Positions 47,605 through 58,682 of a stretch of DNA of 64,000 nucleotides are shown here, in pieces; position 1 is the first letter of the stretch, and each line of letters starts with the position of its first letter. This DNA is from Panicum virgatum. Its lineage: Eukaryota; Streptophyta; Magnoliopsida; Poales; Poaceae. The position numbers were made by a program, and so were the translations under genes. Under the pieces are notes generated by a model. That model did no database searches, was not told where the DNA came from, and saw only the letters and a list, made by a program, of their open reading frames with translations. The stretch covers positions 55,272,951 through 55,336,950 of the forward strand of contig NC_053138.1 of the NCBI RefSeq assembly GCF_016808335.1, read 5' to 3'.

Positions 47605-48372
47605 TATATAGGGAAAACAGCAAATAACCACTTGTTCGGCCATGGCCCGGAGGTAGTACTACTACGACTAGCGTTCTCATTTTATATGTTACCGTGGATA
47701 TATATTACGGTCCTCAGCACCGACGTGGGAGTACAAGGTTGGCTAAAAGCACATACTCTGCTGGGGACTGGGGAATTATCAGCTGTGAGTTGGGGAGGTG
47801 TCGGCCTGGAGCGGTGAGGGTGACAGCTAGGTCCGGCTGTGACCCTGTGGGCTGGGGAAGCGGCCGGCCAGCCGGAGTGGCAGGGACCAATCTTCCCTGC
47901 TTGCCGGCAACTACTCAGTCACCCTCTCTTCCAATGAAGCAAGGTTGCTTGTAGTGCAACAAATGTCTCACCTGAAACAAGCAAATATAATTAGGTAAAG
48001 ACTTCATTGTAGCCGGTCGTAAATTTGTTCACCTACACGGCCGCTTGTCTTTCATCCACACGACATGTTCACAAAGGAGGGCGGCTCCCACTCACCCACA
48101 GGCCGTCAGGCATCAGCACCATCCCCGACCCATCATCCACCCACCAACAGCTCCTACCCTTGCTTGCCGTAAAAAAAAAGCTCCCACCCAACGCGGCTCC
48201 CCCTCAAGGCGGGGCAGGGCGCGCTGCCCACCGCCTGCGCCCTCCTTTCCCGGCCATCTACGGCTGCCGCCGCAGCAGGTCGCCGGCGGCTGCCAACACC
48301 CCCCCGTCTCTCTAACCCATCCCCCCTCTCTACCTCCCACTGTACCCTGCAAACCCTAGGTTCCCTGCCGCC
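47605..48372. other. Spacer upstream of the PGP-phosphatase-like remnant
   Basis: No gene. 48030-48360 is C-rich low-complexity DNA that may be the 5' leader of the following remnant. A short segment near 48010-48045 (AGCCGGTCGTAAATT) weakly resembles the inverse of 52640-52700. Confidence 0.4.
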
Positions 48373-48847
48373 ATGGATGGTAGCTGGTCGCCGGTCTTCA
48401 TCAGCTCACCTGACGACTCCTCCCCTACCCGGATCTGCGCGCTCAAGAGTCGTGGTCATCTTCCCTGCCCGCACCCCCACCCCTGGCCACGCGCACTTCC
48501 TGGGGGCGGCTCGACTGGGCCTAGCTCCGCTGCGCTGCTTCCGCGGCGTCATCTTTGACAAGGACAATACGCTCATGCCCCTGTGTTCTCGCCGCCATGT
48601 TCGACCAGTGCCGCACGGTGTTCTCGTCCGGCGCCGGCGCCATCTACAACAACTTCACAAGTTTGGCTGTTCCCACGAGCTGTTCGATTGGGGGAAATGC
48701 TACATGTTGATGTAATTGAACTGTTGATGGGCGGGCGCAGGGATGAAGGAGTACGATCCGGATGGTGTGGATGCGACGAGGTGAGGCGGCCATGGAGGGT
48801 GTTCATGTGATCAGGCATGACAAGTGCAGACTCACTGTCACACAACC
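48373..48847 (+). pseudogene. Mitochondrial PGP phosphatase (GEP4-like HAD) gene fragment
   Basis: Known role of intact relatives: dephosphorylation of phosphatidylglycerophosphate, a step in cardiolipin and phosphatidylglycerol synthesis. Seen in order on the plus strand: RLGLAPLRCFRG, then HAD motif I IFDKDNTL, then (frame changed) AAMFDQCRTVFSSGAGAIYNN. A CAG acceptor at about 48742 precedes MKEYDPDGVDATR, and (frame changed again) EAAMEGVHVIRHDK follows. The order and spacing match the N-terminal half of plant PGP phosphatase, with an intron still present between the YNN and MKEYD blocks. Two frame changes, a stop after DATR and loss of HAD motifs II-IV show a dead fragment. The retained intron means DNA-level duplication, not retroposition. 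Confidence 0.75.
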
Positions 48848-49214
48848 AATAGTCTTAATAGTTCATACAATCATAACTGATCATACTAATTTGGTTTGAT
48901 TTATTGGTTAATCCACATTAATTCTGGTATTGTGTGGAAATGGGTTTGTTCATGGTAATGACTTAATGGGTACATTGCAAACTGTAGGAGTCTGATATTT
49001 GCATTATTTATGGAACTTGTTAATATCTTCTGCAATATAGATTTCATCATTAACCCACTGTTTAACCTCGTTACTTTGTTCGATAGTTTCATTTTGTATG
49101 GAGATATTGGGCACTAAAATTCACCTCACAATTTGTTTAACATTTCTTCTGTAATGGGATTTAACTATATGTAGAGAATATAATGCATCTATGCATTCTT
49201 TTTCACATCATCAT

Positions 49215-49440
49215 AAGCATTTCAGTACTTTGCAATAGGCATTTTTGTCAAAATAAGGAAGCATTTTCAGTACTTTACTATAGAGAATTATATCAATTAC
49301 TAGAAGCATTTTAACTAAAAAAATTACTAGATGCATTTCAGTACTTTCCAGCAGGCAAATACATCAAATATGAGAAACATTTCAGTACTTTCCAGTAGGC
49401 AAATACATCAATTCATCAAATACTAGAAGCATTTTTAGAA
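49215..49440 (+). repeat. Degenerate minisatellite, GCATTTCAGTACTTTCCAGTAGG unit
   Basis: Four to five imperfect units of about 45-60 bp, each with CATTT(T)CAGTACTTT followed by a GGCAAATACATCAA-like part and ACTAGAAG. Confidence 0.6.
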
Positions 49441-51312
49441 CTAGGTAATAATATTGGTAGGAATTGGACAATAATATTATTCTGCTATCTATGCCGTGTC
49501 ATCAGTTAGTTAACGCAATATGTCTTGAAAACAAATGTCCTCTGACATTTTTATATGTTCATGCATTTTCCATGTGGTGGGTTCTGAATTAGGCAATAAG
49601 CCAATAACATCTTCTAGGTTCAGGCAAATTCATGCATTTTTATTAGGCAACTTCATTGAATATTCTTACACATTTTTTTACTATCATTGTAGTATGTGGT
49701 CCCGAATTAGGCAATAACACTTTTAGCATAAGACAAATTCATATATTTCATTGGGCAAATTTATTGGATCATTTTTTCATCTAAAGCATTTCCTGATTTT
49801 TTTAATTTTTGTTCAAAGTTCCAGCTTCTGAAGAAAGACAATCCCCATTTGATATTGGTCTGCTCTTTTTGTCTGCATTTGCCGTAATTTCTCTTCTCTG
49901 CTTCATGCAGATAGGGATAACATGAGCTCCGTTACCTCTTCTTCGATTGGGTCGGCATAGCAGCGACAGCGGTAACAGTTGTTTAGCCACTGCACCAGCA
50001 GCAGCGTCTGTCACCAGCTTGGGCAGGTAAGCAGCTCAGCGTCTTTCATCTAGTATCGAAATTGAATATGCATTGCTTGTCTTTGGCTGTGAGTACTACA
50101 TAATAGACATTAGTCTACCTTATTCTTCTATGTAGAATAGATACCTGCCCCTGCAACTGGAAAACATTTTGATTCATTGCTCTCTGTTTATGATTCATTG
50201 GTTCCCTCCTTACTTCAGTTTGTCGTGTATCATGCTTAATCATCGTTCATATCAGCCCCTAGAACACTGAATTTTACCCTGGTTTTACCCTGGATGTGCA
50301 ATGATCTGGTTTGGTCATGTTCTAGGAGTATTATCATATCTGAGATGACCGAATTATCAAAGCCAAAGTCACAGGAGAGGCCAATTCTATTTATTATACA
50401 TGCAGAAATTGAAAATAATTTTTTGGTTGCTTTGGTTTGGTGAAGGGGAAGTCAATTTCTCTAGCATTTTCTTGGCTATAATTTTTTTAGTTTATAGTTA
50501 AATGGTAGGTTGTATTCCTTCCACAACTATAGCTTCGCTCTCTAGCATTTTCTTATTATTTATTAAGCAATTTACATATCTTGCATGAGCAGTTTGCATC
50601 CATTTTAGTTGTGTGCTAACTATAATTTGTTCTAAAAGGAGCTAATTAGCACATTTTTGTCTTTTTGCTATCAATCATTTGTAGGCCAGTTATGCAAAAA
50701 CAACGTGCAAATTATTCATTCTATGATAGCATATTTTATTTTCAGCATATGTCTGACAATTGCTAGCAATAATATAGTTGTATATTGGATAGGTTTTGAT
50801 TTTACACTTTGTTCCTTTTTTGATTTTCAGCATTGGTTTTGATAGTTCTGTATGAGAAATATGATTTCAGAAAGCTCCAGGATGAGCTGCAATTGTGTGC
50901 ACTGATCCTTTTCTACTCACCAAAGGATGAAAGCACATGGAACCATAGATACACCTTGCGCACTTCTTCAAAGAATTAAACCGGCGTGCCTGTGAAACTC
51001 TTTTAGATAAAAGGGTTGTATCCTCTACCTATCTATTTGGAGCTGGTTTCACTTGGCACCAAATTTTCATGTTGATTTGTAATAACAATAAAATCATGTA
51101 GAGTTTAAAGTTATTGTTTGCTGCAGGAGCTGTGTGTTAAAACATGCAGGAGCTGGGTGTAAAAACAAGTTGCAGAGCAACATCAAGATATGTCAGAGCT
51201 TGTAGAGAAGGAATCGGTATTGGTGAAAGATACTTACGAATTCTTGCTCATTCAAATTGCTAACAGTGTCAACTTGTCTAAGCTCAAGCTCATCAACTTT
51301 GTAACAGCATTA

Positions 51313-51549
51313 TGTTTGATTGAGTTGCAGTAGCGGCAGGAGTTGTTTTGTCGCGGCAACAACAACAATGGCTATCATCATCAGCTTGGGTAGGTAAGCA
51401 GATTAGCACTCAGCAAGGTTTCACATGTCAGGTTTATGGATTTTATTTTTCATGCTATATTGATGCTACTGCTAGTTCCATTATTTAGTCACTGGTTGCT
51501 TGCTTTGTTCGGTCAATTGAGTAGTTCATTAGTTTATTTACTAAAATGA
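51313..51549 (+). repeat. 237-bp direct duplication, copy 1
   Basis: From TGTTTGATTGAG to ACTAAAATGA. Same length as copy 2 with few substitutions; offset between copies is 561 bp. No coding frame. Confidence 0.88.
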
Positions 51550-51873
51550 ACTTTAGCTCATGTGCTTTTGTTCATCTCATTTGACCTGCATAGTAGTTTT
51601 TCTAGCATCATTTGCAGATGAAGGCAACTGCAGCTTAACTTTTATCAAGAGAAATTAAACAACGATGAGATGAGAAGACTACTTTTTATGTCGATGTTTT
51701 CTATGAAGTAAAATGCTAGTTTTGCAGGCATTTCATCTCGATTTTGCCCTATTTTGATGAAGAAACAATGTTGTTTTGAAGTAAACCATTTTTGATTGGA
51801 TTTTGTCTACAATTTACTGAAGTTTCACCTCTCCGCTCGAGGGTGACAGGAATAACAACATCTCAATTCCTCT

Positions 51874-52110
51874 TGTTTGATTGAGTAGCAGCGGCGGCAG
51901 GAGTTGTTTTGTCGTGGCAACAACAACAATGGCTATCATCACCAGCTTGGGTAGGTAAGCAGATCAGCACTCAGCAAGGTTTCAGATGTCAGGTTTATGG
52001 ATTTTATTTTTCACGCTATAGTGATGCTACTGCTAGTTCCATTATTTAATCATTGGTTGCTTGCTTTGGTTGGTCAGTTAAGTAGCTCATTAGTTTATTC
52101 ACTAAAATGA
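51874..52110 (+). repeat. 237-bp direct duplication, copy 2
   Basis: Partner of 51313-51549. It includes AGGAGTTGTTTTGTCG and GGCTATCATCACCAGCTTGG, unchanged apart from scattered substitutions. Confidence 0.88.
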
Positions 52111-52951
52111 TTTTGTCTATGAAGTAAAATGCTACTTCTATATGCGTGGATAAGAGGAGCAATTAAAGAATGAGGAGATGAGAAGAACTACTTTACGCGG
52201 ATGTTCTGTCCTTGAAGCAAAATGCAACTTTTGTTGGGATTTCATCTCGATTTGCTCTGTTTTGGTGAAGAAACAAATGTTGTTTTGAATCATGGTCATT
52301 ATTTGCTTGTACATTTATTGTAAATTGCTTATGAGTTATTATAATATGCTTTCAACTTTTAACAAAAATGCTTCTCACTGTAAAGAGATCGAAATATATT
52401 GAAGTGAGATCTTGTTTTAAAGTTTTTGCCGAGGTGAACACAATGGTACAATCAGATTTGAATTTGGTTGCTCAATTGTAAAACTACGCATTTTTTCAAC
52501 TTGAGACTTGTTTCTTCGGTAGGAATCTTGTGTGGGCCCACTGCACACCGTGGAGCGATGTGTGCTTGCAAAAAAAGGCGTCAATAGCAGATTTTACCAG
52601 AAAAGGCAAGAAGCTAATAGTGGACGGTTCCACTTTCCAAAAATAGAGAGGCCGTAAGAGCAGATTAATTTACGGCTGGCCGTAAGTTAGCCACGTCCAT
52701 ATAATTATATAGATTGAGACAAAGTGCCAAAGATCAAATTGATTACCACAAGGATGGAAAACCATTAGAATGTTATGGGCATGAACATACCTTACCTGAT
52801 CCGAAGCTCTCAACGTTGCTTTATCTGCTCAGTTGCAATGTCAGATGTACATGTAAAAGCGAAAGAACTTTTGTAGGTCCCACTTAAAATACTTAACGTG
52901 GCATCATAATAAGCACAAATGGAAACATTGGAAATGAACACAGCATATAAT

Positions 52952-55714
52952 TCACCAGAAGTCTCCACATGAACAACTGCCATTGGTGAAATGGTGAAAT
53001 CTGTACACATCCCTTAATACAATTTCTCTTCCTGTGACATCAGAGGTAAATTTCATCCAATTGTGGCAGTCATTGCAGACACGAAGATTCTTAATCACCC
53101 GAAGGGGCATACAAGGAGGCAAACTCATTAACCCAAAAGCAACAGCTAACTTCTCACTATGGACGAAGGAAGTGGGATCTCTCTGTTCTTGCTCTCTTTC
53201 GTGGAAGAGATGGTAATTATCTTGTTTGTACCCTATTTTGGCTATCTTATCATTTAGATCAGCTAAAAATCTGTATATCTGGTCAGCCAAGGGGTGCAAC
53301 CGATCACCAGCAAAGAATGCATGAACTGCACTCTTTACCTCAATCCAACTACGACCTGGTTCCTTTTTTACTCCTCTATCTTTCATCATCTTTCTGACCT
53401 GATCCCTATTGGACCACTTTCCAGTAACAGCATATGCATTTGAAAGAAGGACATAGGACGCTGAATCATGAGGCTCTAACTCCAATAGATGTTTGGCAGC
53501 AAGCTCCCCAATTTCTATGTTCTTGTGTACTTTACAAGCACTGAGAAGGGTTCTCCAAACCATTGCATCAGCGGCTATTGGCATTTCCTCAACAAATCTC
53601 CTTGCACGATCAAGTTGACCAGCTCGTCCAAGAATATCCACAACACAAGCATAATGGTCAGGTGTTGGAGTAAGTCCATACTCATTAGACATGGATTTAA
53701 AGTGTCTAAGGCCTTCCTCAACCAAACCCACATGACTGCAAGCAGCTAGCACGCCTATGAATGTGACATCATTTGGTTTTAGACCTTCTTGCTTCATTTG
53801 ATCAAATAAACCCAAAGCTTCTAGTCCATGTCCGTGCTGTGAAAAACTTGTGATGATAGTATTCCATGACACCTCATTCCTCTCAGACATTTCAGAAAAC
53901 TCCATTTTGGCATCTTCAATACTTCCACACTTTCCATATAGTGAAATCAAAGCATTAGAAACTTCAGTTTCAGAGGTGTGCCCTGTCTTAATAGCTCTAC
54001 AATGTACTTGTTTTCCTTGTTTTATATCTGCAAGGTTAGCAGAAGCGCTTATAGAGGAAACAAATGTGAACACATTGTACTTGGTACCTGCTTGGCCCAT
54101 CTGCTTGAATACCTTGAGAGCTTGTTCATATAGACCACTTTGTCCAAAACCGGAGACCATTCCATTCCATGTAATCTCATCCTTACGTTCAATTGCCCGA
54201 AACAAAGAGAAAGCTTCTTCGCTTCTTCCACATCTTGCATACAGGTTTACCAACGTGTTCCAAATTGAAACATCAGCTGAATAACCAGACACATAAACCC
54301 GAGCATGAATCTGCAAGCCCTGGCGCATTGCTTTGATTCCAGCACAAGCACTTGCGGCACTAGCTAGTCCTATGTTATCTGGCCAAATTCCAAAATTCTG
54401 CATTTCTTTGAATGTTGCAAGAGCCTCTTCACAAAGGCCATGCTGCACATATCCAGCAATCATGGAAGTCCATGAGACCACATCTTTGTTTCCAAGCATT
54501 TCAAGAATTCTGCGAGCTTTATCAAGCCACCCATATTTGGAATACATATCTATCAGTACACCACTAACATACATGTCAGATTCGAAGCCATTTTTTATGC
54601 TTAATGAATGAATCTGGTCTCCAAGTTCAATTTGACCACTGCAAGTGCAAGTCCTCAGAATGCACGGGTAGCTGAATTGGTTGGGGCGAATACCAGCAGC
54701 TTGCATCTGACAAAAGATTTCAAAGGATTTTGCTAGATCACTGATCTGCCCATATGCCACAAGCATTAGATTCCATAGTACCACATTCGTCCTATCACCT
54801 GAATCAAAGATCTCATGGGCTGTTTCAATGTCACCACATTTCACATAGAGATCGAGGAGTGAGCCTTCAGTTATGTAATCCATAGACATACCTGCTTTCA
54901 GTAAATATGAATGGAGTTGTTTTCCCTTTTGAAGATCCCCCACGGAGGCACAGGCTGCAAGCAGACTAGCTACTGTCACACAGTCAGGCCTCAACCCTGA
55001 CGACTGCATCTCATCAAAGATCTCCAAAGAACGCTCACCATGTTCACACTGAGCATGTCCTGAGATCAATGTATTGAACGTCACTCTGTCACAGAACGGC
55101 ATGTCAGAGAATACCCTTTCAGCTAGCTTAAATGATCCATATCGTAAGTAGAGAGCAATAAGCGCATTCCCCACGAAGGTCTCCGAACAGAATCCTTGCT
55201 TGTAAACTTGGGCATGGATCAGCCGACCTTGTGCAAAAAACTCTGCCTTAGTGCAAGCACTCAGCACACTGGACAGAACATACGGAGTCGGAACAACTGC
55301 GGATCGATGCATCTGGCGAAACAACCTGAGAGCTTCTGTTCCCAGACCATTCTGTGCGTACACGGACAGCATTGCCACCCACGAGACATGGTCCCTGGCA
55401 GACAGACCCTCAAACACCTGCCTTGCCCGCTGCAGGAGCCCATTCTTCGCGTACAGATCGATCAGCAGGTTGCCAATGAGACGGTCACCCCCGAGCCCAC
55501 GCACCACTGACGTCGCGTGGACCTCCAGCACACGCGGCCAGCGATCGCCCCGCCCCCTGCACGTTCGCAGGGCGCACGCGAGGTCCGCCGGGCCCAGGGC
55601 TCCGTGCTGCCTCGCCTTCACCGCGACGAGCGAGAGGGTCCTCTCCGTGCCGTCATGCTCGACGAACCAGGCGAGAGACCGGTGCAGCGAGGCCGCCGCT
55701 TCCCGGCGCATCAT
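52952..55714 (-). CDS. PLS-class pentatricopeptide repeat protein with E/E+/DYW-type domain
   Basis: Organelle RNA-binding protein, probably a site-specific C-to-U editing factor. A single uninterrupted exon of 920 residues. The start is ATG 55714 (a second ATG follows at once), because an in-frame TAG lies six codons upstream. It has a tandem array of P/L/S repeats from about residue 60 to 700 (for example FVGNALIALYLRYGSFKLAERVF, VSWTSMIAGYVQHGLCEEAL). The E domain (MVWRTLLSACKVHKNIEIGE) and E+ region (KKEPGRSWIEV) follow. The deaminase-like domain has the zinc and catalytic ligands HSEKLAV and CNDCH, and the protein ends CSCGDFW instead of DYW. It resembles the At4g13650 group. Which organelle is unclear, as the N-terminus (MMRREAAASLHRSL) is only weakly transit-like. 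No frame break; likely functional. Confidence 0.93.
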   Translation of the reverse strand: MMRREAAASLHRSLAWFVEHDGTERTLSLVAVKARQHGALGPADLACALRTCRGRGDRWPRVLEVHATSVVRGLGGDRLIGNLLIDLYAKNGLLQRARQVFEGLSARDHVSWVAMLSVYAQNGLGTEALRLFRQMHRSAVVPTPYVLSSVLSACTKAEFFAQGRLIHAQVYKQGFCSETFVGNALIALYLRYGSFKLAERVFSDMPFCDRVTFNTLISGHAQCEHGERSLEIFDEMQSSGLRPDCVTVASLLAACASVGDLQKGKQLHSYLLKAGMSMDYITEGSLLDLYVKCGDIETAHEIFDSGDRTNVVLWNLMLVAYGQISDLAKSFEIFCQMQAAGIRPNQFSYPCILRTCTCSGQIELGDQIHSLSIKNGFESDMYVSGVLIDMYSKYGWLDKARRILEMLGNKDVVSWTSMIAGYVQHGLCEEALATFKEMQNFGIWPDNIGLASAASACAGIKAMRQGLQIHARVYVSGYSADVSIWNTLVNLYARCGRSEEAFSLFRAIERKDEITWNGMVSGFGQSGLYEQALKVFKQMGQAGTKYNVFTFVSSISASANLADIKQGKQVHCRAIKTGHTSETEVSNALISLYGKCGSIEDAKMEFSEMSERNEVSWNTIITSFSQHGHGLEALGLFDQMKQEGLKPNDVTFIGVLAACSHVGLVEEGLRHFKSMSNEYGLTPTPDHYACVVDILGRAGQLDRARRFVEEMPIAADAMVWRTLLSACKVHKNIEIGELAAKHLLELEPHDSASYVLLSNAYAVTGKWSNRDQVRKMMKDRGVKKEPGRSWIEVKSAVHAFFAGDRLHPLADQIYRFLADLNDKIAKIGYKQDNYHLFHEREQEQRDPTSFVHSEKLAVAFGLMSLPPCMPLRVIKNLRVCNDCHNWMKFTSDVTGREIVLRDVYRFHHFTNGSCSCGDFW

Positions 55715-55986
55715 TCCGTCGAACACCTAGCCCGCGGCGCGAGCGCGACGGAGGTCATCATCCGCTGCCCGCTCGTGAGGATCGCGGAGTTGGCGCGCGA
55801 GTGCGGGAATAGAAGATGCGGCGAGGTCGGGGATGGTGGCGGTGGAGGCCAGGCCAGCGGCGTGGCCCAGACCGGCAGAGGCGGCGGCGGCGGCTTGGGC
55901 GGGGAAGGGTCGACGAGGAGCTAGCTCTCCTAGCTTTTCTGATGCTGGCGGTTAGAGTCCGCGCAGGCAGCAAGGAAGCAAAGCTC
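55715..55986 (-). promoter_or_regulatory. 5' flank of the PPR gene
   Basis: GC-rich 270 bp between the start codon and the foldback transposon at 55987. No TATA box recognised. Confidence 0.35.
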
Positions 55987-56884
55987 GCGGTTTTTTTATT
56001 TTTTTATTTTTTATTTTCGTTTTTTACAAAAATATATTTTCATTTTCAAAAATTACAGGAATATACCCGGCCGCCCCGGCCGGGGCGGCCGGGACCGGGT
56101 CGTCCCGCTGCGAGACGGCAATGGCTTTTCTGCAAAAAATTTTGCGAAGAATTTGCGCTGAAGCCCCTGGAAGATCGGTCGCCCGATAGTGGGGCGGCCG
56201 GCCCCCCAGGCCGCCCGGCAGCGGGGCGGCAGACTCCTTCGACAAAGACGAGGCCTCCTTCGACGACTTTACACGGTTATTTGCTACGCCTGCCCAGGAC
56301 GATGATCCCAGCTTGCATATACCTCTGCCTCAGTTACGCCGTCCTGCCAGAGACGTGAGGCCACCGGACCGTCATAACTACCCTACAGATCACGTACACG
56401 CACAACATAAGAGAGGTCGGCACGGTAGGGGTGGTTAGTTGTTGCCACTTGTTTTTCTATTGTTATTATGGACCTGGCGTCTTGGTTTTCATATTTTGTA
56501 CTCAAACTTCGTTTATGCTACCTTGCAATGCAAGCACAGTTTTGCAGTACCAATGAACTGTTAGACCATTATATATTATATAAATAGTATTACGACAAAC
56601 CGAGAATTTTTTTCTGAATTTTTGGTGAAACAAACGAGGGCCGGCGGCCTCTGGGAGGCGGTCGCCCCACTGCCGGGCGGCCTGGGGGCCGGCCGCTCCG
56701 CTGCCGGGCGGCGGTCCTCCAGGGGCCTCAGCGAAAATTTTTGCAGAAAAGCCCCTGCCGCCCCGCAGAGGAGCGACCAGGTCCCGGCCGCCCGGCAGCG
56801 GAGCGGCTGGGTATATTTCTGTAAATTTCGAAAACAAAAATATATTTTTATAAAAAACGAAAATATAAAAATAAAAAAAACCGC
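55987..56884. mobile_element. Foldback element with about 300-bp terminal inverted repeats
   Basis: 898 bp. Starts GCGGTTTTTTTATTTTT and ends in its reverse complement. Inverted similarity runs about 300 bp inward on each side, through the GC-rich GGGCGGCCGG blocks and the CTTTTCTGCAAAAA.TTT segment. Flanking AGCAAAGCTC (55977-55986) and AGCAAAAGCTC (56885-56895) look like a slightly diverged 9-11 bp target duplication, pointing to a MULE-related element. The unique centre reads DDFTRLFATPAQDDDPSLHIPL, the tail of a transposon-encoded protein. Confidence 0.8.
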
Positions 56885-57651
56885 AGCAAAAGCTCCGCTT
56901 GCGCCTGGGCCTGCTTCCCAAAATCGACCCATTAGGCCCAAATCAGGTAGCACGATTTTTACATGCTTCAGCTACTTTATTGGTTCAAAGTAAATCATAG
57001 GACCTTAACACATATTATTTGAGCAAATCAATTTACACATTATGAAATAATCAAAACACTTTTTTGTCAAAAGCGAAAATGGAAGCACATAATAGGAGTA
57101 ACTCGAAAATTTATAAGGAAATTCCCTATATGGCACTGAATAAAAGTCCCGCGGTTCCTCAAATGGCACTATAAATTTTTTTCTGCCTTATTTGACACTG
57201 AAATTTAACTTCCATTCCTTTCTTGACATTACAACTATATCCATCAGAAACTTCCGTCAAATCACTCTCAATATGTCAGATATTTAGTAAGTGTTGAGTT
57301 TTTTTATTTTAATGTGCCAAATTTCTTATTTAATTTAACGCATGGTTATTTCTCTAACAAATTGAAAAAGGCACAATCCTCTAGGATATACGTGGAGCTT
57401 GCCTTGCGACTAGTGTTTTTTTATAAAAAAATATTAGTTATTCACATAGAAAAATTATCAAGAAAATCATCCATCGATGTAAGACGACAAACTACTCTAA
57501 TTAGGATCTTTAAATGTGCTGCTGGAATAAGATCACTACACCCCTATGAATGAAAGCGAAACGAGAAGACGACCCCGTTTCATTTCTGTTCTGTTGCAGA
57601 GCCGGCCTGGAGCATCACCCACCAGGAGGAGAGAACGCCGTCGTCAGTCGG
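56885..57651. other. Gene-free spacer
   Basis: AT-rich, with a repeat-like part at 57115-57290 (TATGGCACTGAATAAAAG, CAAATGGCACTATAAA, TTTGACACTGAAATTT). No gene. The right end includes the 3' UTR of the first stress-protein gene. Confidence 0.45.
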
Positions 57652-58403
57652 TCAGTGATTGTGCTTTGGCCTCTTGACGACCATGACGGTGCAGTGCGCG
57701 TGGTGGGTGCAGTAGTCGCTCACACTTCCAAGAACAGCCCTGCACGCACGCACGGCCGGAGGAGTTAGTTCATGAATTTTTTGGAGGAAAAAGTTTAAGC
57801 CAACAGCGGAACGGAACAAGCTGATCGATCTCATGCATGGAGGATCATCAGATGAGCAAGAAATTTGAAGACGATCGAGATCGACCTCTTCCACTTGCTG
57901 TAGCCATGGCAGCCGATGACCAGGATCTCGGCGTGGTGCCGGTCGACCGCCTCGCAGATCACGCCCCTGGCGTCTCCCTCGATGGCTTCGTAGCTGACGT
58001 CGGCCACCTGCTACAGCTAGCTCTCTTCTTGTTAGGTCATCGATCGGTCCAGCTAGGCAGCGTGCGTGCAGTAACTGCTACGACGACGTACCTCGGCGCA
58101 GAGGCCCTTGGCCCTGTCCATGACCCTGGCGGCGGTGCGCTTGAGGTCGGCCTCGACGGTCGGCAGGAGCTCGGCCGCGCCGATGCCGGCGATGCCGATG
58201 ACGGAGGACGCGGGCGGCTTGGCGGTGAGCACGGCGAGGCGGTACTGCTGCGGCTGCCCCGGCGCGAAGAAGTGCTGCAGCGTCCACTCCAGCGCGTAGT
58301 AGCTGTGCTCGCTGTCGTCGATCCCCACCACCATCACCGGCCTCTTCCCCGGCGACGATCCACCACCTCCTCCTCCTCCCGCCGCCTCCTCCGCCGCCGC
58401 CAT
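57652..58403 (-). CDS. Universal stress protein A (UspA) domain protein, copy 1
   Basis: Small cytosolic nucleotide-binding protein of the UspA fold. Three exons: 58403-58092, 58007-57886 and 57739-57652, 522 nt, 173 residues. The start chosen is ATG 58403 (MAAAEEAAGGGGGG); an upstream in-frame alternative at 58439 gives no conserved sequence. Domain: VMVVGIDDSEHSYYALEWTL, YRLAVLTAKP, LPTVEADLKRTAARVMDRAK, DVSYEAIEGDARGVICEAV and EILVIGCHGY. The ATP-binding signature G-2x-G-9x-G-S is complete (GCHG, nine residues, GS), so the protein should bind ATP. It ends VVKRPKHNH. It is tandem with copy 2 on the same strand, 1.3 kb apart. Intron positions differ between the two copies (see findings). Confidence 0.93.
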
Positions 58404-58682
58404 GCCGCCTTGCACGATATGGTTCAATTTGATGAACAAAACAGGCGGGAGAGATCGAGGCGTGTGTGTGTTCTTGTGTGGCTATTCGTGTAACGAACTT
58501 AACTGCCCCTCGATCGCGATCGAGGAGGGACGGCCAGAGGTCGGGAGGAGACCCCGGAGCGCGGGAAGCGCTTGCATGTCCACGTAAACCCTGCCCTGTT
58601 GATTCTAGAGGAAACAGTGGTTCATGTGATCGAGGTAGCTAGCCAACTACAGAGGAGAGTTCTGCCTATACAGTTTACACTA

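Larger units (their letters stand above)
48848..52951. other. Gene-free region with internal duplications
   Basis: No coding region was supported in 4.1 kb. It holds a degenerate minisatellite (49215-49440) and a 237-bp direct duplication (51313-51549 and 51874-52110). A third partial, diverged copy of the duplicated text lies near 49950-50035 (CACCAGCTTGGGCAGGTAAGCAG). The last 200 bases are the probable 3' UTR of the PPR gene. Confidence 0.55.

Noticed and set aside
55715..55726. Upstream GTG start for the PPR protein
   Set aside because: A TAG immediately precedes it, and the first ATG is at 55714. Plant nuclear genes rarely use GTG.
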